Below, in pieces: positions 25,195 through 33,019 of a DNA stretch of 47,290 nucleotides (the stretch's first letter is position 1; each line of letters begins with the position of its first letter). The position numbers and the translations under genes are program-made. The notes below the pieces were generated by a model. The model did not search any database, was not told the origin of the DNA, and saw only the letters and a list, made by a program, of their open reading frames with translations. The stretch lies in contig JAFAXH010000167.1 in the NCBI GenBank assembly GCA_019241085.1, positions 1 through 47,290 on the forward strand. The letters run 5' to 3'. This DNA is from Verrucomicrobiota bacterium. Lineage in GTDB: Bacteria > Verrucomicrobiota > Verrucomicrobiia > Chthoniobacterales > SZAS-18.

Positions 25195-25320
25195 AAGTTC
25201 TAAGTCCTAAGTTCTAAGCTCTAAACAAACTCAAAATTCAAAGCTCGAAACTCGCGGCGCGAGCTTTCCGCCTCTGAGCTTTGAACTTGTTTAGAACTTC
25301 GAGCTTGGGATTTAGAGCTT
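25195..25320. repeat. Word-repeat inverted repeat before mgtE (TCTAAGTT family)
   Basis: The left arm (25195-25253) and right arm (25261-25320) are imperfect complements built from the words AAGTTCTAA, AAGCTCTAAA, TTCAAAGCTC and AAACAAG. It fills the space between the barrel gene stop and the mgtE start, ending nine bases from the mgtE ATG. The same words occur at 27463-27630 and, as a single arm, inside ftsK at 39050-39081, so this family has at least three copies in the window. Confidence 0.85.
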
Positions 25321-25333
25321 CCCGCGAAGCGGG
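25321..25333 (-). terminator. Small GC hairpin after the barrel gene
   Basis: CCCGC-GAA-GCGGG forms a five-pair stem that touches the stop codon of the barrel gene (25334-25336) and continues directly into the inverted repeat. No T run follows on the minus strand. It matches the position of the CCCGGC/GCCGGG mini-hairpins at the ends of the element at 27463-27630, so it may be part of the element rather than a terminator. Confidence 0.4.
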
Positions 25334-26341
25334 TCAGAATTCCGCCTTGAACGCGACCTTCGCATACGGCGCGCCGTCCAGCTTGAAGCGCTGGGCGCCG
25401 TCGCCGCGGTAGTAATTGAAGTAACGCTGCGGCACGTAGCCGCCGCTGATGTCGAACTCGACGGTCTTGGTGATGTTGATGCTCACGCCGCCGCCGACGC
25501 GCCACTCGCTGTAGTCGATGACGCCTTCGTTGAAGCGCTGGTCCTGCGGCCGGTAGTTCGGATTGCGATCGCGCTTGTAGGCTTCGCCCAAAATTTCACC
25601 GCCGATGAAAAGATCGACGTGCTTGTTCAACGAATAGATGAGCTGCGGCTCGGGCGGCACCGCTTCCAGCCGCCACTTGTCGTTGATGAGCCACACCACG
25701 CCGCCGAAGGGCAGCACGGGATTGCTCGCCAGGATGGAGCCGTGCACGCCGACGAGAAAATAGACTTTTTTCAGCGAGGAAAAAATGCGCGTGCCTTCGA
25801 TGACCACGCCAAGGTCCGACGGCGCGTCGAAGTTGCCGGTGCCGAGATTGTGCGCGTTGGAAAAATAGAGGCCCGGCTTGCTGCGGATGAAAAAGCCCGG
25901 GGTGTTCTGGATCACGTATTCCAGCGCGAAGACGCCGGACACGCTCTGCAACGTCGTCGGCACCGGCGCAAAGCTCTTGCTGAAATCGAAGCGCTCGTAG
26001 GCGGCGCCCGCGCGGAAATACCAATTCCCGTTGAGATGGAAGCGATGCGAATACTCGGTGTAAAGATGGAACTCGTCCTGGTCGCCGTAGGAGCGCGCGG
26101 GCAGCCCGCTGGAGCCACCGAACTGGTGGTCTTTGAAATCGGAGCTGCCGACGTAGCTGGTGTCGATCTCAAACGCGTTCAGCATCGTTTTTTCTTCCTG
26201 CTGCTGGACGACGTCTTTGGTGACACTTTTATTATCCGTCCCGGCGCGGGCCGCGATGGCGGGCGACAGCGCCAGCGACAGCGCCGCGGCGACAACGGGA
26301 AAACGGGGCGAGACTGGACGTGAACGAAACGTGGAAATCAT
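25334..26341 (-). CDS. Outer-membrane beta-barrel protein
   Basis: The ATG at 26341 gives 335 residues with a signal peptide (basic ISTFRSRPVSPRF, hydrophobic core, AARAG near 34). The mature part is a run of amphipathic beta strands rich in aromatic girdle residues, such as DEFHLYTEYSHRFHLNGNWYF, VYFLVGVHGSI and RVGGGVSINIT. It ends in AKVAFKAEF; a C-terminal Phe is the usual BAM recognition residue. It looks like the DUF6268 type of unknown-function barrels, though I cannot confirm the family. It is divergent from the DnaJ-like gene and may lie upstream of mgtE in one transcript. Confidence 0.75.
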   Translation of the reverse strand: MISTFRSRPVSPRFPVVAAALSLALSPAIAARAGTDNKSVTKDVVQQQEEKTMLNAFEIDTSYVGSSDFKDHQFGGSSGLPARSYGDQDEFHLYTEYSHRFHLNGNWYFRAGAAYERFDFSKSFAPVPTTLQSVSGVFALEYVIQNTPGFFIRSKPGLYFSNAHNLGTGNFDAPSDLGVVIEGTRIFSSLKKVYFLVGVHGSILASNPVLPFGGVVWLINDKWRLEAVPPEPQLIYSLNKHVDLFIGGEILGEAYKRDRNPNYRPQDQRFNEGVIDYSEWRVGGGVSINITKTVEFDISGGYVPQRYFNYYRGDGAQRFKLDGAPYAKVAFKAEF

Positions 26342-26471
26342 GTTGGGACCTAGAGTTGAAGGAAATTGGCGGCGCGCACAAGCGGAAAACTTGCGCTCTG
26401 TCCATTCGCGTCCCAAGCTCGCGTTGCGCGCCTGAAAAACGCGCCGCGCTGCGCTATATTTCCCTGCTCCT

Positions 26472-27461
26472 ATGCCCGTCAAATTTCGCGACTATTATGA
26501 AACCCTCGGCGTGCCCAAAACCGCCGGCAGCGACGAGATTCGCAAAGCCTTCCGCAAGCTCGCCCGGCAGTATCATCCCGACGTCGCCAAGGGCAAGGAC
26601 AAGCCGGGCGCGGAGGAGAAGTTCAAGGAAATCAACGAAGCCTACGAAGTTCTCAGCGATCCCGAGAAGCGCAAGAAATACGACGCGCTCGGCGCCGATT
26701 GGCAGCACGCCGGCGCGGGCGGCGGCGGTTTTCCGGGCGGCGGCTTCGGCTTTCCCCCACGGCACGGCGGCGGGATGGAGGAGGAATGGGAATTCGACGG
26801 CTCGACGGGGTTCAGCGATTTTTTCGAACGCTTCTTCGGCGGCGCGGCGGCCGGGCGCGGCGCCGGCAATAATCCTTTTGGCTTTCCCGGCGGCAGCGGC
26901 ACCGCCGCAACCGGACCGCGCGGACACGATGTCGAGGCCGACCTGCTCGTCAGCTTGGAAGAAGCGTTGCACGGCGCGCAACGCCAGGTCTCGCTCCGCC
27001 GCAGCGATCCGCGCACGGGCCAGGCCAGGACGGAGACTTACGACGTGAAAATCCCCGCGGGCGTCCACGCCGGCCAGCGGATCCGCCTGCGCGGTCGCGG
27101 CGAGGGCGGCGGCGACCTGTATCTGCGCGTGCGTTTGGCGCAGCACCCGGATTTCCGACCCGCGGAGAACGGCGACATTTTCCACGACCTCACGCTCTGG
27201 CCCTGGCAGGCCGCGCTCGGCACCGAGGCGACCATCCCGACGTTGGAAGGCGGCAGCGCGCGATTGAAAATTCCCGCCGGCAGCCAGCCCGGCCAGAAGT
27301 TCCGCCTGCGCGGCAAAGGGCTGCCCGGCAGCGGCGGCGCGAAGGCGGCGCGCGGCGATCTTTACGTGGAACTCGAAGTGCGCACTCCGAAATCGCTCTC
27401 CAGCCGCGAACGCGAGTTGTGGGAGGAACTCCAATCGCTCGGCCGCGGCGCGCCATCGTAA
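26472..27461 (+). CDS. DnaJ-class co-chaperone, CbpA type
   Basis: The 329-residue protein begins with a J domain (about 5-70) with the His-Pro-Asp motif at 35-37 (YHPDVAKG), which stimulates the ATPase of DnaK. A Gly/Phe-rich linker (75-145) follows. Then come the two beta-sandwich client-binding domains (about 150-315), including [24 protein letters not shown] and [22 protein letters not shown]. There is no cysteine-rich zinc domain, so it is the CbpA/type II class rather than full DnaJ. It acts in the cytoplasm. No dnaK or grpE gene is nearby. Its stop is followed at once by the CCCGGC hairpin and the inverted repeat at 27463. Confidence 0.93.
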   Translation: MPVKFRDYYETLGVPKTAGSDEIRKAFRKLARQYHPDVAKGKDKPGAEEKFKEINEAYEVLSDPEKRKKYDALGADWQHAGAGGGGFPGGGFGFPPRHGGGMEEEWEFDGSTGFSDFFERFFGGAAAGRGAGNNPFGFPGGSGTAATGPRGHDVEADLLVSLEEALHGAQRQVSLRRSDPRTGQARTETYDVKIPAGVHAGQRIRLRGRGEGGGDLYLRVRLAQHPDFRPAENGDIFHDLTLWPWQAALGTEATIPTLEGGSARLKIPAGSQPGQKFRLRGKGLPGSGGAKAARGDLYVELEVRTPKSLSSRERELWEELQSLGRGAPS

Positions 27462-27462
27462 G

Positions 27463-27630
27463 CCCGGCTGACGCCGGGAAGCTCTAAATTCTAAGTTCTA
27501 AGTTCGAAACAAGCTCAAAGCCCAAACCTGAACCATGGCGCGCGCTGCATCGTTTTAATTTTGAGTTTCGAGCTTTGAACTTGCTTAGAGCTTGGAACTT
27601 AGGATTTAGAGCTTCCCGGCGTTAGCCGGG
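27463..27630. repeat. Large word-repeat inverted repeat between DnaJ-like and glycosyltransferase genes
   Basis: The element fills the junction from two bases after the first stop to three bases before the next ATG. Each end carries its own mini-hairpin: CCCGGC-TGAC-GCCGGG (27463-27478) and CCCGGC-GTTA-GCCGGG (27615-27630). Between them, arms of roughly 40 bases made of AAGCTCTAAAT, TCTAAGTTC and CAAGCTCAAAG words are near-complements. The arms are close relatives of those at 25195-25320. The RNA would fold as a long hairpin with a small hairpin at each foot. Confidence 0.88.
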
Positions 27631-27633
27631 TTT

Positions 27634-28854
27634 ATGTTTTTTCTCTGGGTCAACAAACGCGCCTGGCGTCAACCCGGCCCAGTCGTCAACGTCGGCCTGC
27701 GCAACGCCCATTCACTCGCGACGCTCGGCCACGAAACGCACTTTTGCGTCGGCGAAGCTGCCGTCGATCCCCGCTCCAACACCGACGCGGACTTGCGCGA
27801 TTATTACGCCCTGCCGCCGCTTGCCGCGCTGCACGTCCATCGCGTGCCGCGCCGGCGCTCGCGGCTCCTTGGCACGCAATCGTCGGGCGCCATTTTTGCC
27901 GCCGCCGCGCGCCTCGCACGCACGCTGGCGCGCGGACGAAAAAATCGCGCTGAACCGCTCATTATTCTCACCCGCGAAGCCGGCTTTCTGCCCCGGCTGC
28001 TCTGGCTGCGCGCGACGCTCCCCGGCGACGTGCGCGTGTTCTACGAAGCCCACGATTATTACGCCGACCTTTCCTACTTCGCCCAAGACCGCCGGCCGGT
28101 GAAAGCACAGGATCGCCGGCAATCCTGGCTCGAACGCGCCTGCCTGCCCTGGCTCGACGGCTTGCTCTGCGTCATCGGTCCGCAACGCGAACTTTACGTC
28201 CGCCGTTTTCCGCGCTTGCGGACCATCGCGCTGCCGCTGGGAACCGACCCTGCCGAGAGCGTGCCCGACGCCGAAAAAATCGAAGCCCGCCGCCGCCTGC
28301 GACGCCTCGTTTACGTCGGCCAGATTCACCAGCACAAAGGCGTGCGCCTGGCCATGCGCGCCGCGCCGCAACTCGCCGCCGCGCGTGTGCGGGTCGCCTT
28401 TTGGGGCGGCTCGGAAAAACAGTGCGGCGAACTGCGTGAGCAAGCCTGCGCGCTCGGCTGCGGCGACGCGGTCGAAGCCGTGCCCTTCCGCCCGCCGCAC
28501 GCGCTGCACGCGGCGCTCGCCGATGAAGCCAGCATCGGCTTCGTCGCGCTCGAACCGAATTATTACAATCAACACCTCACCTGCCCGGTGAAAGCGCTCG
28601 ATTACCTCAGCCACAGCCTGCCGACGCTCGCCACGGACTTGCCATCCATCCGCGACATTTTTCAAGCCACTGATGCCGTCCGCTACCTGCCCGCCGCCGA
28701 TGACGCCGACGCCTTTGCGCGCGCCGCCGTTGCCCTGCTCGACGACCCTGCAGCCTACGCCCGCGCCACCGCAGCCGCCCGCGCGCGCGCCGAGGAATTA
28801 AGCTGGGAAAATCGCGCGCGGCGACTAGTGGAATTCGTCTCCGCACAGAAGTGA
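27634..28854 (+). CDS. Glycosyltransferase, family 4-like
   Basis: The 406-residue protein has the GT-B architecture. The N-terminal domain (FFLWVNKRAWRQPGPVVNVG at 2-21, an acceptor-side loop) is followed by VFYEAHDYYADLSYF. The donor half starts at LRRLVYVGQIHQHKGVRLAMRA (about 223-244) and runs through VRVAFWGGSE and ASIGFVALEPNYYN, where the glutamate is near the usual EX7E position, to CPVKALDYLSHSLPTLATDLPS. A role in surface polysaccharide or LPS sugar addition is likely, but the donor is not predictable. Its ATG is only three bases after the inverted repeat, with no visible ribosome binding site. Confidence 0.85.
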   Translation: MFFLWVNKRAWRQPGPVVNVGLRNAHSLATLGHETHFCVGEAAVDPRSNTDADLRDYYALPPLAALHVHRVPRRRSRLLGTQSSGAIFAAAARLARTLARGRKNRAEPLIILTREAGFLPRLLWLRATLPGDVRVFYEAHDYYADLSYFAQDRRPVKAQDRRQSWLERACLPWLDGLLCVIGPQRELYVRRFPRLRTIALPLGTDPAESVPDAEKIEARRRLRRLVYVGQIHQHKGVRLAMRAAPQLAAARVRVAFWGGSEKQCGELREQACALGCGDAVEAVPFRPPHALHAALADEASIGFVALEPNYYNQHLTCPVKALDYLSHSLPTLATDLPSIRDIFQATDAVRYLPAADDADAFARAAVALLDDPAAYARATAAARARAEELSWENRARRLVEFVSAQK

Positions 28855-28896
28855 AAGCGCTCGATCTGACCTGGGATTTTGCGTAAACGATCCACC

Positions 28897-30465
28897 GTGG
28901 ATTCGCCCCAACCACCGCTTCGTCCCTCGCGCCTGCCCGGCACCTACGCCGCGCACTACGAGCGCGAACCGAGTTGGCGGCATGGCCGCTTGCTGCTGAT
29001 CGTGTTCATGGCGCTCGACACTCTGAGCGGCATCCAATTTGCATTCCAAGCCTTGCTCGGCGGTGACGTTGAACAATTACTCGTGCTGGGCACCCGCGAA
29101 CTCATCCTGGCCGCGATTTACTTTGCGTTTTGGATTGGCTGGGGCTGGACGCGCTGGCTCCTGGCGATCCTCAACTTCTTTGTCGGCGTCTGGTTGTTGA
29201 TCTGGACGTTGCGCCTCGGTGGCATCCCTCCGCTCGTTACCGGGTTGCTGTTTTTCTCCATCGCCGTCGATTTCGCCGCGGCGGCGTTCTTCGCGTTTTC
29301 CGCCGACTTGATCGCGTTCATCACGCACCAGCGCCAGCACCGGCAAGTCGCCGCGCTGGTGATAATCGCCGCGATTCTCGCCGTTTACCTGGCCACGCTG
29401 CCCGCGCTGTGGGCCGGCTACCACGCCTGGCGGAATCTTCTCATCGCTCGCGCCCAGGCCTACGCGGAGCAATGCGTGCGCGAGATCGGTGCGCACTGGA
29501 ATCCAGAAGAAATCTCGCGCCGCGCCATCCCGGAATTTCTCAATAACAATCCGCCGACTGAGCTTCAGCGGGTCTGCGCCGACTTGACTGCCAATTTCGG
29601 CGAACTGCGCGAAGTGCAGCGTCCGCCATTCTATTGCAGCGTCGCCATCGTGTCCGATCCAGCGCGGATGTGGATCGCCCACGGCTTCTGCCGAGTCCCC
29701 GCGCAAGGCACGAAAAAACCGTGTCTTTTTGAAGTGGAACTTCGCGGCAACTTGGCCGGTGGCGACTGGCAGGTCATCTACTTTTACGTGCAACGCGACG
29801 CTAATAAAGAAGCGGAAAATTTGCCTCCGCCCAAGCTGACGCCGGAACAAGAAGGCGTCACCCAAGCGCTGCAAGGAGCCTCTGTTTTACTAGGGACCAA
29901 AGACGTAGCGCAGTTGGCAAAGCAGAGTCAGTTAGAAGTGTCTCCCGCATTGAGCGCCAGCGTGCAGGCCGAGGTCAAGGCAACTTCGCTCACTGGTCAA
30001 TTGCAGTCCGTAAGCTTGTCTTCTTCGCAAAGCCAAACGGAGCACCGCGCCGAGGGTGAATTGCTGCGCGTCAATTGCGTCGTCGAAGCGCATTGCGAAA
30101 AGGGCGATTACACCTGCAATGTGGAGGTGAACCGCCTGAACGACGGTCCGTGGCAACTCGTTGCCTTTAGCGCCCGTCCTCGGGCGTTGATTCATTCACA
30201 TCCGCGCGGGCACATCGATGCCGAGCAAGGCGAGGCCGATTTGCAAGACGTTTGCAGTAACGCGGCAGAGCGCGAGACGCGAGGCGCGCGTGGCGCCTTC
30301 GCTTTTCAGCACGGGGCACGCTTCGTAAAAGGCGTGGAAATCGTTCGCCAGTTCGTAGAGATAATTCGCCAGCGTATTCGGCCGGAAATCGTCGAGCACG
30401 GCGGGCACGGCTTCGGCGAATTGCGCCAGCTTCTTCGCCAGAGCCAGTTCGGCGGGGTCGGCTAA
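28897..30465 (+). CDS. Multi-pass membrane protein that runs antisense into argS
   Basis: I do not recognise the family. The start is uncertain between GTG 28897 (522 residues) and TTG 28879. Four or five helices lie at about 30-55, 63-80, 85-108, 115-140 and 150-175, followed by a soluble domain with HWNPEEISRRAIPEFL and PPFYCSVAIV that may be periplasmic. After about residue 433 (GPWQLVAFSARPRALIHS) the frame continues antisense through the last 270 bases of argS with no conserved look. In the +1 frame a TGA occurs at 30188-30190, just before the argS stop, so a one-base indel is a likely cause of the long tail. Confidence 0.6.
   Translation: MDSPQPPLRPSRLPGTYAAHYEREPSWRHGRLLLIVFMALDTLSGIQFAFQALLGGDVEQLLVLGTRELILAAIYFAFWIGWGWTRWLLAILNFFVGVWLLIWTLRLGGIPPLVTGLLFFSIAVDFAAAAFFAFSADLIAFITHQRQHRQVAALVIIAAILAVYLATLPALWAGYHAWRNLLIARAQAYAEQCVREIGAHWNPEEISRRAIPEFLNNNPPTELQRVCADLTANFGELREVQRPPFYCSVAIVSDPARMWIAHGFCRVPAQGTKKPCLFEVELRGNLAGGDWQVIYFYVQRDANKEAENLPPPKLTPEQEGVTQALQGASVLLGTKDVAQLAKQSQLEVSPALSASVQAEVKATSLTGQLQSVSLSSSQSQTEHRAEGELLRVNCVVEAHCEKGDYTCNVEVNRLNDGPWQLVAFSARPRALIHSHPRGHIDAEQGEADLQDVCSNAAERETRGARGAFAFQHGARFVKGVEIVRQFVEIIRQRIRPEIVEHGGHGFGELRQLLRQSQFGGVG
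30169..30188. terminator. Hairpin between converging membrane gene and argS
   Basis: AGCGCCCG-TCCT-CGGGCGTT forms an eight-pair stem (one G-T wobble) with a four-base loop. It ends eight bases before the argS stop codon complement at 30196, so on the minus strand it follows argS directly. On the plus strand it lies inside the open frame of the membrane gene and just before the TGA of the alternative frame. Its position suggests this is where both transcripts were meant to end. No long T run is present. Confidence 0.45.
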
Positions 30466-32085
30466 ATGCAAGTCGTTTGCAACCGTCGGCGCGGGCGCTT
30501 CCGCCAGCTTGCGAAAGATCGACTGGATGCGCACAAACGCGTTCTGCAAATACGGCGCGGTATTGCCTTGAAACGACAGCATCCGATCCCAGGAAAAAAC
30601 GTAATCCGTCAGTCGGCCCTGCGAGAGTTCGGCGTATTTCACCGCACCGAGGCCGATGACGCGCGCGATCCCGGCTTTCTCGTCCGCGGACAGCGCTGGA
30701 TTTTTTTCCTCGATGATACGCCGCGCGCGTTCCTCGGCTTCGTCGAGCAAATCGCGCAGCGCCACGCTGTCGCCCGAGCGGGTGCGCATCAACTTGCGGT
30801 CTTCTCCGAGGATCGAGCCAAAGGCGATGTGCGTCGTCGGCACCGCGATGCCGAGCCGGCGGCCGATGGCGTTGAGCTGCTCAAAGTGCAGCGCTTGCGG
30901 CGCGCCGACGACGGCCCAGATCGCGGTCGCGCCGAGTTCGTGAACGCGATATTCCAGCGTGGCGATGTCGGTCGTGGTGTAATTGAACGCGCCGTCGCGC
31001 TTGCGCACGATGGACGGCTTGTCGGCCAGCTTTGGATCGTCGCGGAAAAAGATGACGAGCGCGCCTTCGCTCGGTTCGGCGAGACCGATTTTTTGCAATC
31101 GCTCGATCAACGGCGCGAGCCGGTCGTTGTAAAAACTCTCGCCGAGCCAGAGGTCGAAATGAATGCCGAGCCGCGCGTAGATTTTCTCCAATTCCGCGCG
31201 CGAGAGATCGACGCAACGCTGCCAGATCGCGCGGTTTTCTGCGTCACCGGTTTGGAGCTTGGCAAGTTCTTCGCGAGAACCTTCCGAAGCAACAATCGAG
31301 GCTTTTTGCGCAGCTTTGCGCACCGGAGAGAAATATTTTCTTAACTTAGCTTCGCTCTCCGAATAAAAAGCCGAACCTTCTGATACTCGGTGCTCGGCAA
31401 GGTATCTTTCAGCCATCTCTTCAAAGGCTGACTGCTTTTGTTCATCCGTGAGATCGTTCGCTAGTTTGTAAATCCTAACTAGTTCCGCCAGCGCGTCGAC
31501 GGCGAGCGCCTGCTCATCGAGAAAATTTTTCCATCCGTATATAACCTTCCCAAACTGCGTGCCCCAGTCGCCGAGATGATTGTCGGTGATGACTTCGTGG
31601 CCAAGGAAGCGGGCGATGCGCGCGAGGCAATCGCCGAGGATTGTTGAGCGCAGGTGGCCGACGTGCATCGGCTTGGCGATGTTCGGGCTGGAAAAGTCGA
31701 TGACAACTCGTTGCGGCGACCCCGTTTTCTCCACGCCGACGCGCTCTGAATCTGCGAGCAACGCGCCGAGACGCGTCGCCAGAAATGCGGACGTGAGCCG
31801 GAAATTGAGAAAGCCCGCGCCGGCGATTTCGACGGGCGCGCTGATTGCAGTCAGCTCCGGATCGAGGTCGAGCCGCGCTTTGATCTCCGTGGCGAGCGCG
31901 CGCGGATTCGTGCGGCGCGCTTTGGCGAGCGTCATTGCCGCGTTGGCTTGGTAATCGCCGAAGCGCGCGTCCGCCGCCGCGGTGACTTCGGCGCTCGCGA
32001 TGAACTCCGCGGACGGCGGCTCGGGCGCCAGCGCGGCGAGCGCGCGGCGGAGGATGGCGGTGAGTTGTGCAGCGGGAGTGAGCAT
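30196..32085 (-). CDS. argS: Arginyl-tRNA synthetase
   Basis: The 629-residue protein attaches arginine to tRNA-Arg. The N-terminal Arg-tRNA synthetase domain covers about 1-95. SSPNIAKPMHVGHLRST holds the class I HIGH site (HVGH, 141-144), and WGTQFG, GDAENRAIWQR, GAFNYTTTDIATLEYR and GEDRKLMRTRSG continue the catalytic domain. The last ~130 residues form the helical anticodon-binding domain ending VPARM. Residues 208-270 are an extra AT-richer insertion (ERYLAEHRVSEGSAFYSESE). Upstream, the inverted repeat at 32121-32224 lies in its leader and ptsN is on the same strand. The 3' end overlaps the converging membrane-protein frame by 270 bases. Confidence 0.96.
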   Translation of the reverse strand: MLTPAAQLTAILRRALAALAPEPPSAEFIASAEVTAAADARFGDYQANAAMTLAKARRTNPRALATEIKARLDLDPELTAISAPVEIAGAGFLNFRLTSAFLATRLGALLADSERVGVEKTGSPQRVVIDFSSPNIAKPMHVGHLRSTILGDCLARIARFLGHEVITDNHLGDWGTQFGKVIYGWKNFLDEQALAVDALAELVRIYKLANDLTDEQKQSAFEEMAERYLAEHRVSEGSAFYSESEAKLRKYFSPVRKAAQKASIVASEGSREELAKLQTGDAENRAIWQRCVDLSRAELEKIYARLGIHFDLWLGESFYNDRLAPLIERLQKIGLAEPSEGALVIFFRDDPKLADKPSIVRKRDGAFNYTTTDIATLEYRVHELGATAIWAVVGAPQALHFEQLNAIGRRLGIAVPTTHIAFGSILGEDRKLMRTRSGDSVALRDLLDEAEERARRIIEEKNPALSADEKAGIARVIGLGAVKYAELSQGRLTDYVFSWDRMLSFQGNTAPYLQNAFVRIQSIFRKLAEAPAPTVANDLHLADPAELALAKKLAQFAEAVPAVLDDFRPNTLANYLYELANDFHAFYEACPVLKSEGATRASRLALCRVTANVLQIGLALLGIDVPARM

Positions 32086-32120
32086 GGAAAAAGACGGCGT
32101 CTGTCCGCGCCCACCGACAG

Positions 32121-32224
32121 CTTAATCTCAATCGTAATCCTAAGCTTGATCTTCCGTGCTCGCCGCGCGTCCTGCTTGGCCTCCGGCGGCAGAGCCTAGG
32201 ATTAAGATTACGATTAGGATTAAG
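32121..32224. repeat. Word-repeat inverted repeat before argS (TTAATC family)
   Basis: Arms at 32121-32143 and 32202-32224 are complements with three mismatches, made of the words TTAATC, AATCGTAATC and TAATCC. The loop is about 58 bases. It sits between the ptsN stop (32296) and the argS start (32085), on the side of argS, 35 bases from the ATG. Imperfect pairing suggests this member is older than those in the exb operon. Confidence 0.8.
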
Positions 32225-32295
32225 TCGCGGAGCGCGGCAGAGAGGCGCGTCCCTAACGCAATCATCGCGCGCCTGCAACCTGCGCGCGCCGCTTT

Positions 32296-32772
32296 TCAAG
32301 ACCCGCTCTTCGCGCCCGCCTTGGTCTGGAAAATTGTGAGAATTTCCTCACTGGTCGTTGCCCCGGCGAGCGCCTCGCGCACCTGGCGGTCATTGAGCAG
32401 TTTGGCGATGGCGGCCAGCGTGCGCAGGTGCGCCTGGAACTGGTCCTTGGGCACGACGAAGAGCACGATGAATTTCACCGGCGCGTTGTCGAGCGAATCG
32501 AACTCGATGCCCTCCGGCGCGCGGCCAAAGGCGGCGACGACTTCGTTGACGCGGTCGCTCGAAGCGTGCGGGATTGCGATGCCGAAACCGATGCCCGTGC
32601 TCATCGTCTCCTCGCGCCGGCGCAAGGCGGCGAGCACGACTTCCTCGTCCTCGGATTTCACCTTGCCCACGCGCACGAGCAACTGCGTCAGCTCGACGAT
32701 GGCAGCCCAGCGCTCGCGCGCCTGCATGTGAGGAATGATCTGCTCGGCGCTAAGGAGATTGGCCAGGGTCAT
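32296..32772 (-). CDS. ptsN: PTS EIIA-type regulatory domain protein (EIIA-Ntr-like)
   Basis: The 158-residue protein is a single EIIA domain of the fructose/nitrogen type. The phosphorylated histidine is His69 in GIAIPHASS, preceded by REETMSTGIGFG, and IVLFVVPKDQ matches the conserved core strand. No sugar-permease domain is attached. Such single-domain EIIA proteins act as regulators in the cytoplasm, linking phosphorelay state to potassium, nitrogen or stress control; the target here is unknown. It is on the same strand as argS, with a 210-base junction that holds the inverted repeat at 32121-32224, and is divergent from the mannosidase gene. Confidence 0.88.
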   Translation of the reverse strand: MTLANLLSAEQIIPHMQARERWAAIVELTQLLVRVGKVKSEDEEVVLAALRRREETMSTGIGFGIAIPHASSDRVNEVVAAFGRAPEGIEFDSLDNAPVKFIVLFVVPKDQFQAHLRTLAAIAKLLNDRQVREALAGATTSEEILTIFQTKAGAKSGS

Positions 32773-32941
32773 GGCGACAGTTCGTCAGACAAAGGAAAGG
32801 AAAAAAATTCGAGACGAGGCAACGCGGCGACGGCGCAAAGTGAGTGCGGAAATGCTGGGTCCAGAGCGAGCGTCGCGCGGTAAAAAATGAAAACGCACCT
32901 CGCACGGAATGTCAGGGTTTGCGACGTTAGGCACTCGGCTC

Positions 32942-32961
32942 GGCACTGGCAAGTGCCTTTT
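32942..32961 (+). terminator. Hairpin with T run in the mannosidase leader
   Basis: GGCACT-GGCA-AGTGCC is a six-pair stem followed directly by TTTT (32958-32961), a factor-independent terminator shape. A second stem, TTCGC...GCGAA, follows within 25 bases. It is 58 bases before the mannosidase ATG at 33020 on the same strand. It could be an attenuator in the leader. With only four T residues the strength is uncertain. Confidence 0.35.
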
Positions 32962-33019
32962 CGCGTTCGGCTGCGAAGCGCAGATCGAATATCGAAAATC
33001 CGCCGACCGCGTTCCCGTC

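Noticed and set aside
25186..25333. M-box magnesium riboswitch before mgtE
   Set aside because: The whole junction is taken up by the word-repeat inverted repeat; no M-box core was seen.
27463..27478. Ordinary terminator only
   Set aside because: The CCCGGC hairpin lacks a T run and an identical-type hairpin sits at the far end of the element next to a start codon, so it is better seen as part of the repeat.
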